From positions 8,807,647 to 8,871,646 of the forward strand of contig OY783197.1 in the NCBI GenBank assembly GCA_963678675.1: a stretch of 64,000 bases of DNA, written 5' to 3'. Both the position numbers and the translations under genes were made by a program. This stretch comes from Xiphydria camelus. Its lineage: Eukaryota; Arthropoda; Insecta; Hymenoptera; Xiphydriidae. The notes under the pieces are model-generated. The model saw only the letters and a list, made by a program, of their open reading frames with translations. It did no database searches and was not told where the DNA came from. Positions 11,096 through 21,734 of the stretch are shown piece after piece. Positions within the stretch are counted from its first letter, which is position 1, and every line of letters begins with the position of its first letter.

Positions 11096-13439
11096 GTGAA
11101 TGCAGATAATTTAAATATCCAACGCGATTCATATAATTGTGGTTTTTACGTATGCTCACATGCTGAAGCGTATTAAATGAATAGTGGTATAACAAAAATA
11201 TCGAACATTGACATAAGGATAGAACGACGCCGAATACTGTCTATCCTTAGAAACCCTTCTTATGAGTCATGCGACTATGGTATACGTTCACAAAATGATA
11301 ATATGGAATTTGAAGATTCGATTTGTTCAAAAAAATTGCCTATGACTCCTGCTGAAAGACAGTGTAAGAGGAGATCGAAAATGACGGACGAAGAAAAAGT
11401 ATTAGAAAACAAATTAAGCTTGAAAGAAAAAATGAAATTCCATGGTTTTGCGTTTTTCTTACGAATCTCATGAAATTTTGCCAATCAAAAGACTGAAATA
11501 TTACCCATCGATTCCCAAAATTTCAAAAAGCTGAGCCATGTAGTTTAAAAGAAAATGTTAATTCAAAGTAGCATTTTCTACACTGACTTTCAATGGCTAA
11601 CATGTAGAAAGACGGTACCTCAGTGACGTTTTGAGCTATAACTACAGAACCACTCTTACAATGTTAAAGAAAAACTAACGGCGAATAAAATGATATTGTA
11701 GGATTATGTTCACAAAAACTGGAAGTACTGAGCCATATAGTTTCAGAGAAATTATAACTTAAAAACTAAGATTTTTCTTGAAACTGCAAAGTGGTGGGGA
11801 CGAGTAACGATGATGTGGCAACAGTGCGCACAGCTGATTTAGCCCTTTCCTGTGACTATGGGACTCAGTAGTACTTTTGCTACCGGAGAGGGGATAGCCA
11901 GTGGCATGGCGCGGCAGCCCCCACTATGGCACGTAGTGGCAGACACATAGCGGTATTCTAAGGAGAGAGAAGCACTGTTGCCACGATTATCGGGCCAGGC
12001 AGTGTATATGTGTGAGATACATTTGTACACAGGAGGGGTCTCTGTGTAGCAAGGAGCTCAGAGTACAGAGTTACTCAAAAGTTTCGTTCGTGCGTAATAC
12101 AGTTTGTGATCAGTTGTACTGTCCTGAAGCAAAAAATTTGAATACGACTGTCACCATTGAAATACCTTAAGGAAAAAAGAATATGAAGCTAATCGTAAGA
12201 GAATTGCTGAAATAAAAGATGATCCCGAATATAAAGAAAATAAGAGAAAAAAGCAGTCTGAAAGAAATAAAAAAGCGAAGGCAGCCAATATTTTATATAC
12301 AGACGCATGACCATGAACGCGTTTTAAGGTTTAAGTTAAGCGATTTTGACATTGCGTGTTCACATTGTAAATCGCTGCATTTCGAAGAAGAACGTGTGGG
12401 AAATAAGAACACATTCTCTGTGTGTGTGATTGTTGCAGACACGGAGATATTGATTTAGAACAAATTGGAAAATCATATCCCGAAGTAATGAAGAAGCTAT
12501 TTATTAACAGGAAATCAAGTTTTCCTAACAACATACGCGCAGTTAATGGCAATTTTGCAATGGCCACATTATCAATTAAGCAATATATTAAGCAATATGA
12601 GTCGGACAAACGGGCCGTATTGTTTTCGTATTTCAGGTCAAATTTATCGTAATTTGGGCACTGCTGCTATGCCAGACGAGAAATGTCAGCCTCACGGTGG
12701 ACAATTGTTCTTCATTGACACAAATGATGCGCTTGCAATCCGTAAAAATAAACTTAAAGCCGAACCAAAGGATATAGCAATTATACATAAATACTTATTA
12801 AACAATAATGCATATGCCAAATCGTACATTATGATGAGAGAAGAAATCGATCGCCAAGAAGCTATTGCAAAGCAAAAAAATGAAGAAAGAAAGGAAATAC
12901 ATCTTTTGTTCAACTCTACTACGAGTCATGATCCAAGAAGGTATAATTTACCCACCAGTAATGAGATAGCCGCTGTTTTCGTGCCGATGGAAGACGGTAA
13001 TGTACCACAAGTACACATAACTGTGCATGAACGTGGAAAAGAAATAAAAACATTGCAACATATAGATCCAAATGTAGAGCCAATGCTTTACCCGTTATTT
13101 AAACCTAATGTTGAACATGGATGGAATGTAGGAATAAAAACTAAAAGTGGTAAAAAGTTAAGCCATTGTGACTACATTAATTATCATTTGCATTATCGTA
13201 AGGGTAAAGAAGAAAAGTATGTTTTCAATCCTTTGCATTATGGTGGAAAATTATCTCAACAGTGGATAGTTAGCTAGTAGATAGTGGATATTTATCTGAG
13301 AAATGAAGTGTTTAGTCACGGACTACTATACGTAGCATTATCAAGGACATCCTCATGGAAATGCATTAAAGTTTTGCTCCCAAAAAGTAGGGAAAATAGT
13401 AAAGTTAAAAATATTATGTGGAAAGAAATACTGCTGTGA
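11096..13439 (+). pseudogene. Helitron replicase relic with Ulp1-like protease fragment
   Basis: Codons from 11096 read NIQRDSYNCGFYVCSHAEAY, which matches the C-terminal, cysteine-containing part of Ulp1/C48 SUMO-protease-like domains that some animal Helitrons carry. After an in-frame TAA (11174-11176) the frame continues from 11177 into a basic linker, is cut by a MITE (about 11440-12173), and resumes as EYEANRKRIAEIKDDPEYKE. A Cys-rich segment (CSHCKSLHFEEERVG), PNNIRAVNGNFAMATLS and the Helitron N-terminal signature PTSNEIAAVF...FNPLHYGGKLSQQWIV follow to 13277. Codons 13287-13436 jump directly to the last helicase motif (VFSHGLLYVALSRTSSW) and stop at 13437-13439. The replication-initiator HUH region and most of the Pif1-like helicase are deleted. 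The 5' end stops at the CACAGG element boundary. Several frameshifts are also present. Confidence 0.8.
11440..12173 (-). mobile_element. TTAA-type MITE, copy 1 (inserted in the Helitron)
   Basis: About 730 bases nearly identical, in inverse orientation, to 48589-49334. The right end reads CACCATTGAAATACCTTAA with an intact TTAA. The left end (ATGAAATTCCATGGTTTTGC) has lost the TTAAGGTATTT terminus seen in the complete copy. Its insertion splits the Helitron linker. The TTAA target suggests mobilisation by a piggyBac- or Kolobok-type transposase; no ORF of its own. Confidence 0.8.
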
Positions 13440-13812
13440 GGTATGCGTAATTGTAATCCGTTTGGCGGAAAAAAAATTTTTCTTGGATGAGATGCATTTC
13501 ACGCTAATTAAGTAATGGCATTAAACATTAAATACTCTAATTTATGTAAGCAATTAAAAGTTATTTAACTAACTGAGAATAAGCGTGCTGATCATAATGC
13601 TAAACATTTTATTAAGATATATTAAAATGAGTTGTATTACATTTTTATAATTTGTTGTTTTTAAAAAAAGAAAAATTTTTGAATCATTAATTGTAGCCTG
13701 GAAACTGCTTATGATAAATGAAAATAAGAATAAGCAGGCTAAACGAATTTTGAATATTTTCGATTCCTTAGCCGTAATTGACACATATTAGGCCACGAAT
13801 CGCGGCGCATAA
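13440..13812. other. AT-rich DNA after the Helitron, no gene seen
   Basis: Expected to contain the Helitron 3' terminus (short hairpin then CTRR), but I could not identify one. Short open frames here have no motifs. Confidence 0.35.
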
Positions 13813-14076
13813 CTAGTTTTTTATTAAAGGACGAGAAGACTAATTTAGAGCTTTATAATTAAGTTTGTTCAATAGTATTAACTTTTAATTTTAAACAATT
13901 AGTATATTTACTACAGAATATCGACTCTTGTGAACTTAAGATTTCTGTCAGATATCTACGCGCTATCTCTATATTTAAATTTCAACCACATTTACCAAAT
14001 ATGGATGTCATTTTCTAGACATATCCTAAGGTAAGATATCTTATAGAGGTCTAACAGATATCTTCTGCTACTTGGG
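13813..14076. mobile_element. Right half of the CCCTAG MITE
   Basis: Matches the right half of the complete element at 61850-62372 (TTTTTTATTAAAGGACGAGA through CTTCTGCTACTTGGG). The left half and left target site are missing. Confidence 0.7.
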
Positions 14077-14143
14077 ACGGAACTTAATATTTTTATTCTC
14101 ACACACACATCAAAGTTATAGAGTTTATCGAGTCGGATAAGAA

Positions 14144-14263
14144 ATAACCACCCGCTCGACGGTTTGCAAGATATTTCCGTTCACTCAGCGAAATTTATTC
14201 TTATATTTTAAGCGGAAATATCTCACAAATGGTTAGAAGAGCGGGTATTTCATCTTAGGGCCG
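14144..14263. repeat. Short imperfect foldback
   Basis: AAATAACCACCCGCTC near 14144 pairs with GAGCGGGTATTTC near 14250, and AAGATATTTCCG pairs with CGGAAATATCTC. About 120 bases overall, immediately left of the Harbinger end. Confidence 0.5.
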
Positions 14264-14267
14264 GTTT

Positions 14268-14928
14268 TACCAACACGGTATAAATGCCGTATAGCGCTAT
14301 ACTGAAAATAACCAGTACGCAAGCGTTTTACCACGATGGTATAAGTCTGGAATAGGATAAACTTTGCAATAAATGCAGAGATAGCTTATCCGGCAGTTTC
14401 AGCGCTGGATAAGCTAGCTATCCTCGGTATAACCTAACTTTTTGGTTGCGTCTTTATTCTTCCGTGACAGAATCAGAACCGTGACAGAATCATAATAATT
14501 GTTATTAGTTGTGAAATAGAGTTGATTGATGTGCCAGTTTTCAAATCATCATCTGATGATGAAATTGACGTCTTACAAAGAATGAGAAATCCTAGGAAAA
14601 TACGTGCCCGCGGTAAGTAAATAAAGGATACCTATACCTACTACTTTATAACCAATATCTAATACAAAACTATTTCGGAGTTGACTATTTCGAAGAATAC
14701 AATGGTTGTAGAATTCTTCACTTGATTTCGTTTGGAAAAACAAACCTGTCAGAGATTATTGGGACAAATACGACATTTCATTGCTACGAGGTCGCAATGA
14801 AATGCAGCAATTCAGCCAGCAACGAAATTATTGCCAACTTTAAGATTTCTTGCTTCGAGATCAATGCTAATTACTGTAGGTAATCGTTTTTATCATAATG
14901 TTAAAACTTTTAATTAGTTATTATTATA
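14268..14928 (+). pseudogene. PIF/Harbinger fragment: TIR, exon 1 and start of exon 2
   Basis: A TTA target (14265-14267) precedes the terminus GGGCCGGTTTTACCAACACG. A first coding segment (SSSDDEIDVLQRMRNPRKIR) ends at a GTAAGT donor near 14616. A second segment, in a frame with two stops and a frameshift, reads DYFEEYN, then EKQTCQRLLGQIRHFIATRS and AAIQPATKLLPTLRFLASRS. This is the N-terminal region of Harbinger transposases. The same pieces recur inverted at 26800-27272 and 63733-64000. The DDE domain is absent. It runs into the MTFR-like exon at about 14929. Confidence 0.75.
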
Positions 14929-15370
14929 TGCCACCACCTCTGCAACCTCCGACGACTCCTAACATCGCGAGGAGAGCTAGTTCACAGGACTACAAGTTCG
15001 TCGATTGGCATAAACCGCCACTGATCTCCCAGAAATCAATGGGCGACATACTGAAAAACATCGACAAAGTCAAATTGAAACTCGTCACAAGGTACGATTA
15101 AACAATTTTATCGCGGTAAACTTTTAATTCGCCAGGAACAAAGAGGAGTTTCGATTTGTCAGAATGTCGTGGCTGCGAAGGATTGATTTTGTTCACAGTG
15201 GGCTTTTAAACGTGTTTTTCAGATCGCCGGGTGGGAGACCTTTGCGAGCCAAACGAGAAAATAGCTCTTGCAACGACCTTCAAGAGATCTTACGGAAACG
15301 ATCTATCGCAATGCAATCGCCGGACAGTAGAAATTCCACCGCGACGTTGACGTTCGATAATTCGTTCTAG
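14929..15370 (+). CDS. 3' end of a mitochondrial fission regulator (MTFR)-like gene, two exons
   Basis: Exon 1 (from about 14929 or a later acceptor, to 15091) reads a proline-rich start, then KFVDWHKPPLISQKSMGDIL and KNIDKVKLKLVT. A GT donor at 15092 and an AG acceptor at 15221-15222 (131-bp intron) join it in phase to RSPGGRPLRAKRENSS and onward to TAG at 15368-15370. The joined block (VLK/DIL-x-NxDKVKL...RSPGGRP) is the signature of vertebrate MTFR1/MTFR2/MTFR1L, mitochondrial proteins that influence organelle fission. Upstream exons are not in this window, or were cut off by the Harbinger fragment abutting at 14928. The proline-rich start (PPPLQPP) is partly shared with the Harbinger copy at 63830, so the exon's left border is uncertain. 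Confidence 0.65.
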
Positions 15371-15742
15371 ATTAAGAACTCGATGATGCTCAAGTTCTCT
15401 AGGTCGCAGCATTTTTGCGTCGGTCGGTGCTCCGAGGAACGGCTATTGTAGCCTTCCTTTCCACGCGTGCGATTGAATCATGATTATAATTTTATCTAAG
15501 TCAGAGCTCTGGAGAATCAAAATTAATAGATCTCTCTTCTTTTTTTATAAATGAGTCTTTCCTTGCTAGGTAATTTCGCGCGACATATTTTAGATTATAG
15601 TTCTTTTTTAATAGAATAGAAGCTCATAGAAACGTCGGGAAAATTTTGTTTTCTCTCTTCGCTCTTTTACTCAGAAAATGCAAGTTTAAATTTAAAATTT
15701 ACGCACGCGGGTCTCTAATCGCGAGAATCTCAACGGTATCCA
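15371..15742. other. Probable 3' flank of the MTFR-like gene
   Basis: No further coding sequence. Presumably 3' UTR and intergenic DNA. Confidence 0.35.
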
Positions 15743-16047
15743 ATAATAGGTTTGTTCCTGCAGAGAATCCGTGACTAATCCCTGACAGTTGGTGATGTGT
15801 ACGTAGTGCGCATATGCGGACTTTGACTAGTCAGGGATTTCTGTTGGAACACCGAACGCACTGTACTCTAATGGTGACGACAGTAATTAATTTTAGAAGA
15901 AAGCAAACCTAACCTTTTTAATTTTCGACTAAGGTTATTGTTATTTTGTTTTATACACTACTAGTAGTGTAACAAAAATATGGATGAAAACTCAGGTACA
16001 AACAATAGAAAGGTAATACAGTTTGGCGAACAAGGGTTGCAAACGTA

Positions 16048-16582
16048 CAGTCAGTTAAGTAAGAGCGTGTATGGCATTATTCATAAAGAAATTCTTCAAC
16101 AATGTTTTTTTCCACATACATACGTTTGATATGTTCCAAGGCAATACGCAATTATGTTAATAATGAGTCCAATCACCACCATCGACAATCACTTGGCATC
16201 CCCGAGGCATAGTATCCACCCATTTTTCGACGTATTCGCGGCGAAGTGCCTTCCAAACGCGTCGAATTTCTCAGGATAGCTATTTCACAGTGAACACGTT
16301 TTCATAAACAAGCAGAAGCTTGGACGAAAATGTGTCTTCACTATGAAGCAGCTATCCCGAGAAATTCGACACATTTGGAAGGCACTTCCCCGTAAATACG
16401 CCGAAAATTTTGATGGATAGTATGCCTCGGAGATGCCAAGCAATAATCGATGGTGGTGATTGAACTCATTATTAACCAAATTGTGCATTGCCTTAGACCA
16501 TATCAAACGTATGTATGTCGAAAGAAACATTGTTGAATAATGTCTTCATGAATAACGCCGTACACGCGCTTGCTTAACAGAC
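16048..16582. mobile_element. Palindromic Tc1/mariner-derived MITE, copy 1
   Basis: TA-flanked ends CAGTCAGTTAAGTAAGAGCG and its complement enclose two inverted arms. The arms carry a remnant of a Tc1-type transposase C-terminus: the plus strand near 16360-16450 encodes EIRHIWKALPRKYAEN followed by a degenerate form of SMPRRCQA. Copy 2 is at 47060-48509. It is a foldback duplicate of a transposase end, not functional. Confidence 0.75.
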
Positions 16583-17130
16583 TATTGGGATCTGACATGG
16601 GGGAGGAGCTTAGTTCGAAAACTCCAATATGGCCGGAATGAGTATACTACCGACACAGAGTCTTATGGAAGTAAAGTCATTATTTATTGTTTTGGCACGC
16701 GCAGGGCTCCGTGAATCCTTTCCAACTTTCACTAGACTCGCGGGAGGACATGAGCAACCTTTACCCTCCGTTATCGTCCAGGGTTGACCTCCCATAAATA
16801 TAAATTCAGCCTTCGAGACGCGTATATGTCTGTCCCTGGACGGGCGCATCACGGAACGTCGACGTAGGTATCTGCGCGCAACCCCGGAGTCTTTTTCACG
16901 TTTTTACTCCTCCACTTTCTCGAAACGTTCTTCTCACATCGTGAAATGGAAAAAACCCGCCCTTGTGCCGAAGCATACGGCATTCCTTGCGAGCCGTTTC
17001 CCGGCAGTCGTGAAAAATTCGTTATCGTGTTCGTATCTCCTCCTGCTCCTCACTTGCGCAAGCATCGCACTCATTCTAAGTGTTCCCGGACATTTACGAA
17101 TAGCTTTAACTATGAACGCGATTTGCTCTT
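16583..17130. other. GC-richer DNA, no gene assigned
   Basis: Open frames from 16941 and 16946 run through this stretch, but motif-like sequence begins only after about 17130. I see no promoter or domain. Confidence 0.35.
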
Positions 17131-17133
17131 GGG

Positions 17134-17463
17134 CAGGTACAAATCCTGCTCAAAGAAATTTTATCGAAGGTGAAAGAATGTTACGCGCTGGCTATATTTT
17201 AAAATGTGGTGTTGATCAGGAGAGACTGGGGTCTGTCAACGGTCTTCCATTTATATAAATATGTGTATTAAAACCTCTGACATCAGAGGACATGTGCACA
17301 ACATTGTAGGCGAAATTAAAGATGGGACTATCAAAAGTGTTGTGTGTTCCTGTACAGCGGGCCAAGGAGAAAAAAATTGCACGAGGGAACAGCATTTTTT
17401 TTTAGATGTCTTATTTTGCACTCTACATCTACAACAAATCAATAAAATTGATAATGCTATGTA
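17134..17463 (+). pseudogene. SWIM zinc-finger protein fragment
   Basis: After a possible acceptor (GGGCAG near 17138) the sequence reads NFIEGERMLRAGYILKCGV. After a frameshift near 17240-17260 it reads IKTSDIRGHVHNIVGEIKDG, SVVCSCTAGQGEK and TLHLQQIN. CxC...C with flanking AGxxxKC is the SWIM zinc-finger pattern of proteins that also carry a YqaJ-type nuclease and are encoded by ISL2EU-type transposons. The distal Cys/His part is degenerate. Similar pieces lie at 44030-47059 and 50109-50402. Confidence 0.55.
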
Positions 17464-17554
17464 ACAAATTATTTCGAAACTGACATTTTTTGTCGTATAA
17501 AATATCTGCAAAAATACAGCTTAACGCTGTAAAAAGTTGATGATATTCTAACAT

Positions 17555-17833
17555 ACCTGGCAGTATATAATCCATTTTTTTTTAATGTAATGAACATACT
17601 CGCATACTGTTCGAAGTACGAACCATTTTTAGGGCATTTTTCCACGCTTTTAACCGATCAACTTTTTCCAAATTTCCGAAAAAATTTTCCTTATACACAC
17701 ATTCTTTGCCCGCACGTGGTAAACGGTGAAAACGAACGTCTGGATTTTTCTTCCAGTTACTCTTACAGCCATTCACGTAACAATAAACTTTACTGTTGGA
17801 TTTGCCATGTGGCGAAAATCTTACACCTTCCAT
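17555..17833 (-). pseudogene. THAP-type zinc-finger exon
   Basis: From the ATG at 17833: KVYCYVNGCKSNWKKN, VRFHRLPRAG, RLKAWKNAL and VCSLH form the C2CH THAP pattern. A one-base indel in an A-run near 17582 separates this from DYILPG, which ends at a GTATGT donor (about 17555). THAP domains bind DNA and are the usual N-terminus of ISL2EU, P-type and Kolobok transposases. Its 3' end meets the SWIM fragment head-on, as expected if both come from one two-gene ISL2EU-like element that has since decayed. Upstream and downstream exons are not seen. Confidence 0.65.
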
Positions 17834-17859
17834 TTCTCTGTTCGCTCCGAGGTTTTTGA

Positions 17860-18400
17860 ACGTACTGGACGCTCTTCGACTAGGAGCTTGTTGTATGACT
17901 TTTTTAGTTTTCTCTTACGACCGGGGGTGGGGGTGCTAACTACGCAACGCGAAGAAATTTCCAGGGAAATGCGGAAGGCAGGATTAAGTGTTGTAAATCC
18001 CGAGGAAACTCTAGTGCTCGGTTCCTATGTCCCGGCCGACGTACATTTACACGGGACCCTGTGGCATTGAGGAACTTTCCCGGATCTAATTTATGACTCA
18101 AAGGGTCCCAAGGAGTGTCGAATTTTCCCCTCGCACCGGTCTACGGCCCAAATGCGAGAAGCATTTGGGCGAATACGCGACATACATACATTAATCCAAT
18201 GCCAGTCACTAGCTAACCCACTAAACGGTATGCTAGGAATAGTTTCACTTCTCGCCACCAGACGGCGTATCGAGACATGTCAGATCCCAATACTTACAAT
18301 CTCACATCCTTCATGGAAGGCTAATTGCCGGACAGATCGGAGTAAGCCATCCCCGCAGTGGCCAGCTTAATAAATACAGCTATACATGGAATACTAAGTC
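17860..18400. other. Unassigned open stretch
   Basis: A frame reading REEISREMRKAGLSVVNPEE and LVLGSYVPADVHLHGTLW (about 17945-18067) looks protein-like, and another (18152-18370) follows. I do not recognise either. They may be retroelement remnants. Confidence 0.3.
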
Positions 18401-18466
18401 AGATTGTAAAGCGGAGAAATAACGGATTCCATAGATGACCGTGTAAATCTGATACTGGGCTTGCCA

Positions 18467-18685
18467 TGTACACCCGGGTTCACGGATTCTGAACATAGTG
18501 ACTTTTCAAAGTGTCATATTTCAATATACTAACCAATGAATAATTAATTATCATGCTTTCATTAGCCAGGGCAAAAGCCGCATGAGCTAATGAAAGTTTG
18601 ACATTTAATTGCTAATTGACTGTTACGTTTTAAAATTACATTTTGAAAAGTCATTAGGTTCAGAATCCGTGAACCCGGGTGTACA
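18467..18685. mobile_element. TGTACACCCGGG palindromic MITE, copy 1
   Basis: Ends TGTACACCCGGGTTCACGGA and its complement, with near-complete arm symmetry. Relatives lie at 34460-34680, 36821-37035 and 42747-42962, about 215-220 bp each. A second terminus-like string (TGTACACCCGGGGCCACGG) follows immediately, suggesting an overlapping partial copy. Confidence 0.8.
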
Positions 18686-18961
18686 CCCGGGGCCACGGAT
18701 TCTTCTTCTGGTTACTTTTGCAAAATGTTTCTATTATAAGTACCCTATATATTAATTACTCATTCAAATTTCTAACATTAGCATCAACATCTATAGCAGA
18801 AATAATGGATTCGGTTTTTGAACAGTAAAAATAACAATTAACAAATTAAGAGAGGGGGAGGGGCAGTTTTACTTCGACCAGGGTGTACACAATAGCCTAC
18901 AACAAATTAGGACAGTTATTTTGGATTAATGCATTTCTCCTATTCCAGCCTTATACCATAC

Positions 18962-18985
18962 TTGTGTGTGTGTGTGTGTGTGTAA
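18962..18985. repeat. TG dinucleotide microsatellite
   Basis: About ten uninterrupted TG units, next to an inverted Harbinger terminus (TATAGCGCTATACCGCATTT near 19015-19055). Confidence 0.9.
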
Positions 18986-19004
18986 AACGCTTGCGTGCTG
19001 GTTA

Positions 19005-19056
19005 TTCTCAGTATAGCGCTATACCGCATTTATACTGTGTTTGTAAAACCCGCCCT
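19005..19056 (-). mobile_element. Decayed Harbinger terminus
   Basis: Inverted match to the GGGCCGGTTTTACCAACACG end at 14268 (here GTAAAACCCGCCC), without the TTA target. It marks a further copy or the far end of a broken one. Confidence 0.55.
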
Positions 19057-19414
19057 CATTCATACGAGCAGCTAGTACGCCTGCGTCGGACTAAAAGTTT
19101 CCTGACAATCCGCAAACATTTCTGACTGTCAGCAAACTCGTCTGACTCCTGCTGGAACAGCGGATTTAGAATCAGTGACTGTCACGTACTTCTTGCTGGA
19201 ACGCATAGAATCTTAATGCGTATGCGCCTGACGTCCGCTGACAGTCTCTGACTCCTGCAGGAACAAACCTATTATCAACCAAAGAAGTCATCTACCATTG
19301 CATGGTCTTGTATAATAATAATAATAATAAAAGCGGTTAGGACGCTAATCATCCCTGAACGCCACCGAAAACTTAATAGTTTTATTGTAGCCCCGCTATG
19401 ATTAGGGGTGTACT

Positions 19415-20086
19415 TTAGATTTGCATCTTGGCCTTTTTGGCCAGTCCGCATATCCATTCCACCCCTAGCTCTCTAGCCCTTTCCAGGCTAGGAAAAGCCT
19501 CGCCTATCAGACGGTGTCTAAAAGCCCCTAGTGCTGGACATTCCAGCAGCAGGTGCTGGGCATCTTCCCTCTCCACTTTGCAGTATCGACATCTATCCGT
19601 TTCCGATAGACCTAGTCTCCTGCAGTGTGAGTTGAATTTTCCGTGACCAGTTAATAGTCTGATTGTAATGCTCAGGCTTATCCTGTTCATGTTCACCAGT
19701 AACCTGGTTCTCTTTTGTGCTAGGCGAGGCATTAGATTCCTCGCCTGTCTGCCCGTTCCTAGATTAGTCCACCGGTGAAAATGCTCCCTGTGGAATTTCC
19801 TCTTAATCTCTAACCTGCCCATGGCAAAGGGGACTCCCACCGGCATGAGGTTCTCCTTTCTGGTGCCCTCTTTCGCTAGTACGTCCGCTATCTCGTTACC
19901 ATGGACTCCTGTGTGTCCGGGGACCCAAGCAAGAGTAATCTTGTTGGTTTTCCCCAGAATCTCTAGCACTTCCATAGTCTCCCACACAAACTGTGAATTT
20001 GTGCTTGTCCTGTGGAATGCTTTTATAGCAGCTTGACTGTCAGACCAAATATAAATATACTTGTTCGCAGTGCGCTGCTCTACAAG
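19415..20086 (-). pseudogene. LINE RNase H and C-terminal zinc knuckle
   Basis: Reads YIWSDSQAAIKAFHRT, ITLAWVPGHTGVHGNEIAD (RNase H motifs with catalytic Asp) and, at the end, CRYCKVEREDAQHLLLECP, the CCHC finger typical of RNase H-bearing LINEs. It stops at 19415. It is separated from the RT part only by the MITE at 20089-20386; across the MITE the frame rejoins without a lesion. Confidence 0.9.
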
Positions 20087-20088
20087 TA

Positions 20089-20386
20089 CCGTATGTCCCA
20101 CTCTGTACGGGCCAGTTTGAAGTTACCTTCGGGGAGGCTTGGTCGGTAATCGAAATATTTAATACCGGTAGAAGTCAAGTCGGTAGTTAGAGTATATTTG
20201 TGAATATTGGAAATTACTCACCATTATTCATAAATTCATAATTTCGAGGTTAGACGCTTCGATCTCCCGAATTGACACCAACTCTAACTACCGACTCGAC
20301 TTCTACCGGTATTAAATGTTTCGATTACCGACCAAGCCTCCCTGAAGGTAACTTTCAAACTGGCCCGTACAGAGTGGGACATACGG
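20089..20386. mobile_element. TA-flanked palindromic MITE in the LINE
   Basis: TA dinucleotides at 20087-20088 and 20387-20388 flank ends CCGTATGTCCCACTCTGTAC and its complement. Arms extend nearly to the centre. Members with CCGTATGTATCATCCC ends lie at 37742-38116 and 38538-39304, sharing the TA target and central motifs. No ORF. Confidence 0.85.
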
Positions 20387-21734
20387 TAGTTCCAGGCAGT
20401 GTTTTATTGCCAAGACTTCCGCCTGGAACACTATGGCTTTGTCTCCCAGGGCGATACTTACCCTGAGGTCTTCTTGAGGTCCAAAGACTCCCGCCCCAAA
20501 GCGACCCCCGTACCCCGACCCATCGGTGTACCAGTGCCTGACTGTGGGACCCGGAGTCCTCTTACTAGTTTCCCAGTGATTCCTCTCAGGTAGGTAGACC
20601 ACAAAGGCCTTCCTGATCTGGTATTTCCTGGCTATCTTATCCTGTCTCAAGGACATAGATCCTTGATCAAGCACGCCTAGTCTGGCGTGTGCTGTCCTTG
20701 CCCTGGTCCACTCCCCAAGGCAGTTCATCCTGTATGCAGAGAGTTCCGCTCTTTCTCTTATCAAGAGGTCAAGAGGCAGCACATCAAGTGCCACCTCTAG
20801 GGCCTCAGTTGGTGTGGATCTCATCGTCCCTGCTGCAGCCCTCAGGAACACGCCCTGAAGGGCTTTCAACCGGTTTCTTGGTTCGATCTTCCCTACTCTT
20901 GACCACCAAATCACTGCTGCATACAGTAATCTTGGCAGTAACACCATTTTGTACAGCCATAGACAGACCCTGGGACTAAAGCCCCAGTTTCTGCCCATTG
21001 CTCTTCTGCATGCCCATAGCGAGGCATATACCTTCGCGATCTGGCATGTGATATGTTCTTTCCAATGCAACTTGGTGTCTAAGACGACACCCAAGTATTT
21101 TTGTGTTCTGACATACTCGATGTTTGTCCCCCTGAACCTTAATGGTTCCGGGTACTCTACCTTGTATTTTCTAGTGAATATCATGGCAGACACTTTCTCC
21201 GGGTTCACCGAGAGATTGGTCTTTTTACACCATTCATCCACTGTTCGTACGGCACAGTTCATTCTGTCCCTTAGTACACTAAGGAAGTTGCCCCTGACCA
21301 CAACTGCAACATCATCTGCATAGCCATGGACCAGGAATCCTTCCCTCCTCAGTAGTTCTAAAAGTTCATCCACTACGAGGCACCACAGTAGAGGTGATAA
21401 AACCCCTTCCTGCGGACATCCTCCCGATGGTCGCCCCCTTACCTCTATATCATCTTTCTTGGCGATCATCAAACTGTTCGCCAACATGCTCCGAGTCCAG
21501 TCTATTAGTGTTTCTGGTATCCCTCTACTAGACATGGCCTCGGTTATTACATTGTATCCGGTGCGATCAAACGCTCCTTCAATGTCTATGAGGAGTGCCA
21601 TAGCATAGCCCCCTTCCTCTATCTGTTCCCCCACCCTTACCACAAGGTGGTGTAGGGCAGTCTCTGTGGATCTGCCCTCCCTATAGGCATATTGTGCAGG
21701 GGATAGAGGTCGTTCGGCTATGTATGAACTCTTA
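20387..21734 (-). pseudogene. LINE reverse transcriptase (thumb/palm) segment
   Basis: Minus-strand frame from the piggyBac junction: SPAQYAYREGRSTETALHHL, IDIEGAFD, GCPQEGVLSPLLW and HGYADDVAVVV (catalytic YADD near 21315). It then continues toward QAEVLAIKHCL at the MITE junction. Frame intact over this stretch. Confidence 0.9.

Larger units (their letters stand above)
15743..19275. mobile_element. Inverted-repeat-bounded segment, AATAGGTTTGTTCC ends
   Basis: TAATAGGTTTGTTCCTGCAG at about 15745 is matched inversely by CTGCAGGAACAAACCTATTA ending near 19274. Nearby sequence on both sides shares CTGACAG/CTGACT motifs. Between them lie the Tc1 foldback, SWIM and THAP fragments, and a MITE. 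It may be one element expanded by later insertions; no superfamily is assigned. Confidence 0.4.

Noticed and set aside
16941..17258. Secreted protein suggested by a leucine-rich segment near the start of the 105-codon frame
   Set aside because: The hydrophobic part lies before the likely splice acceptor; only the later SWIM-related part resembles known protein.
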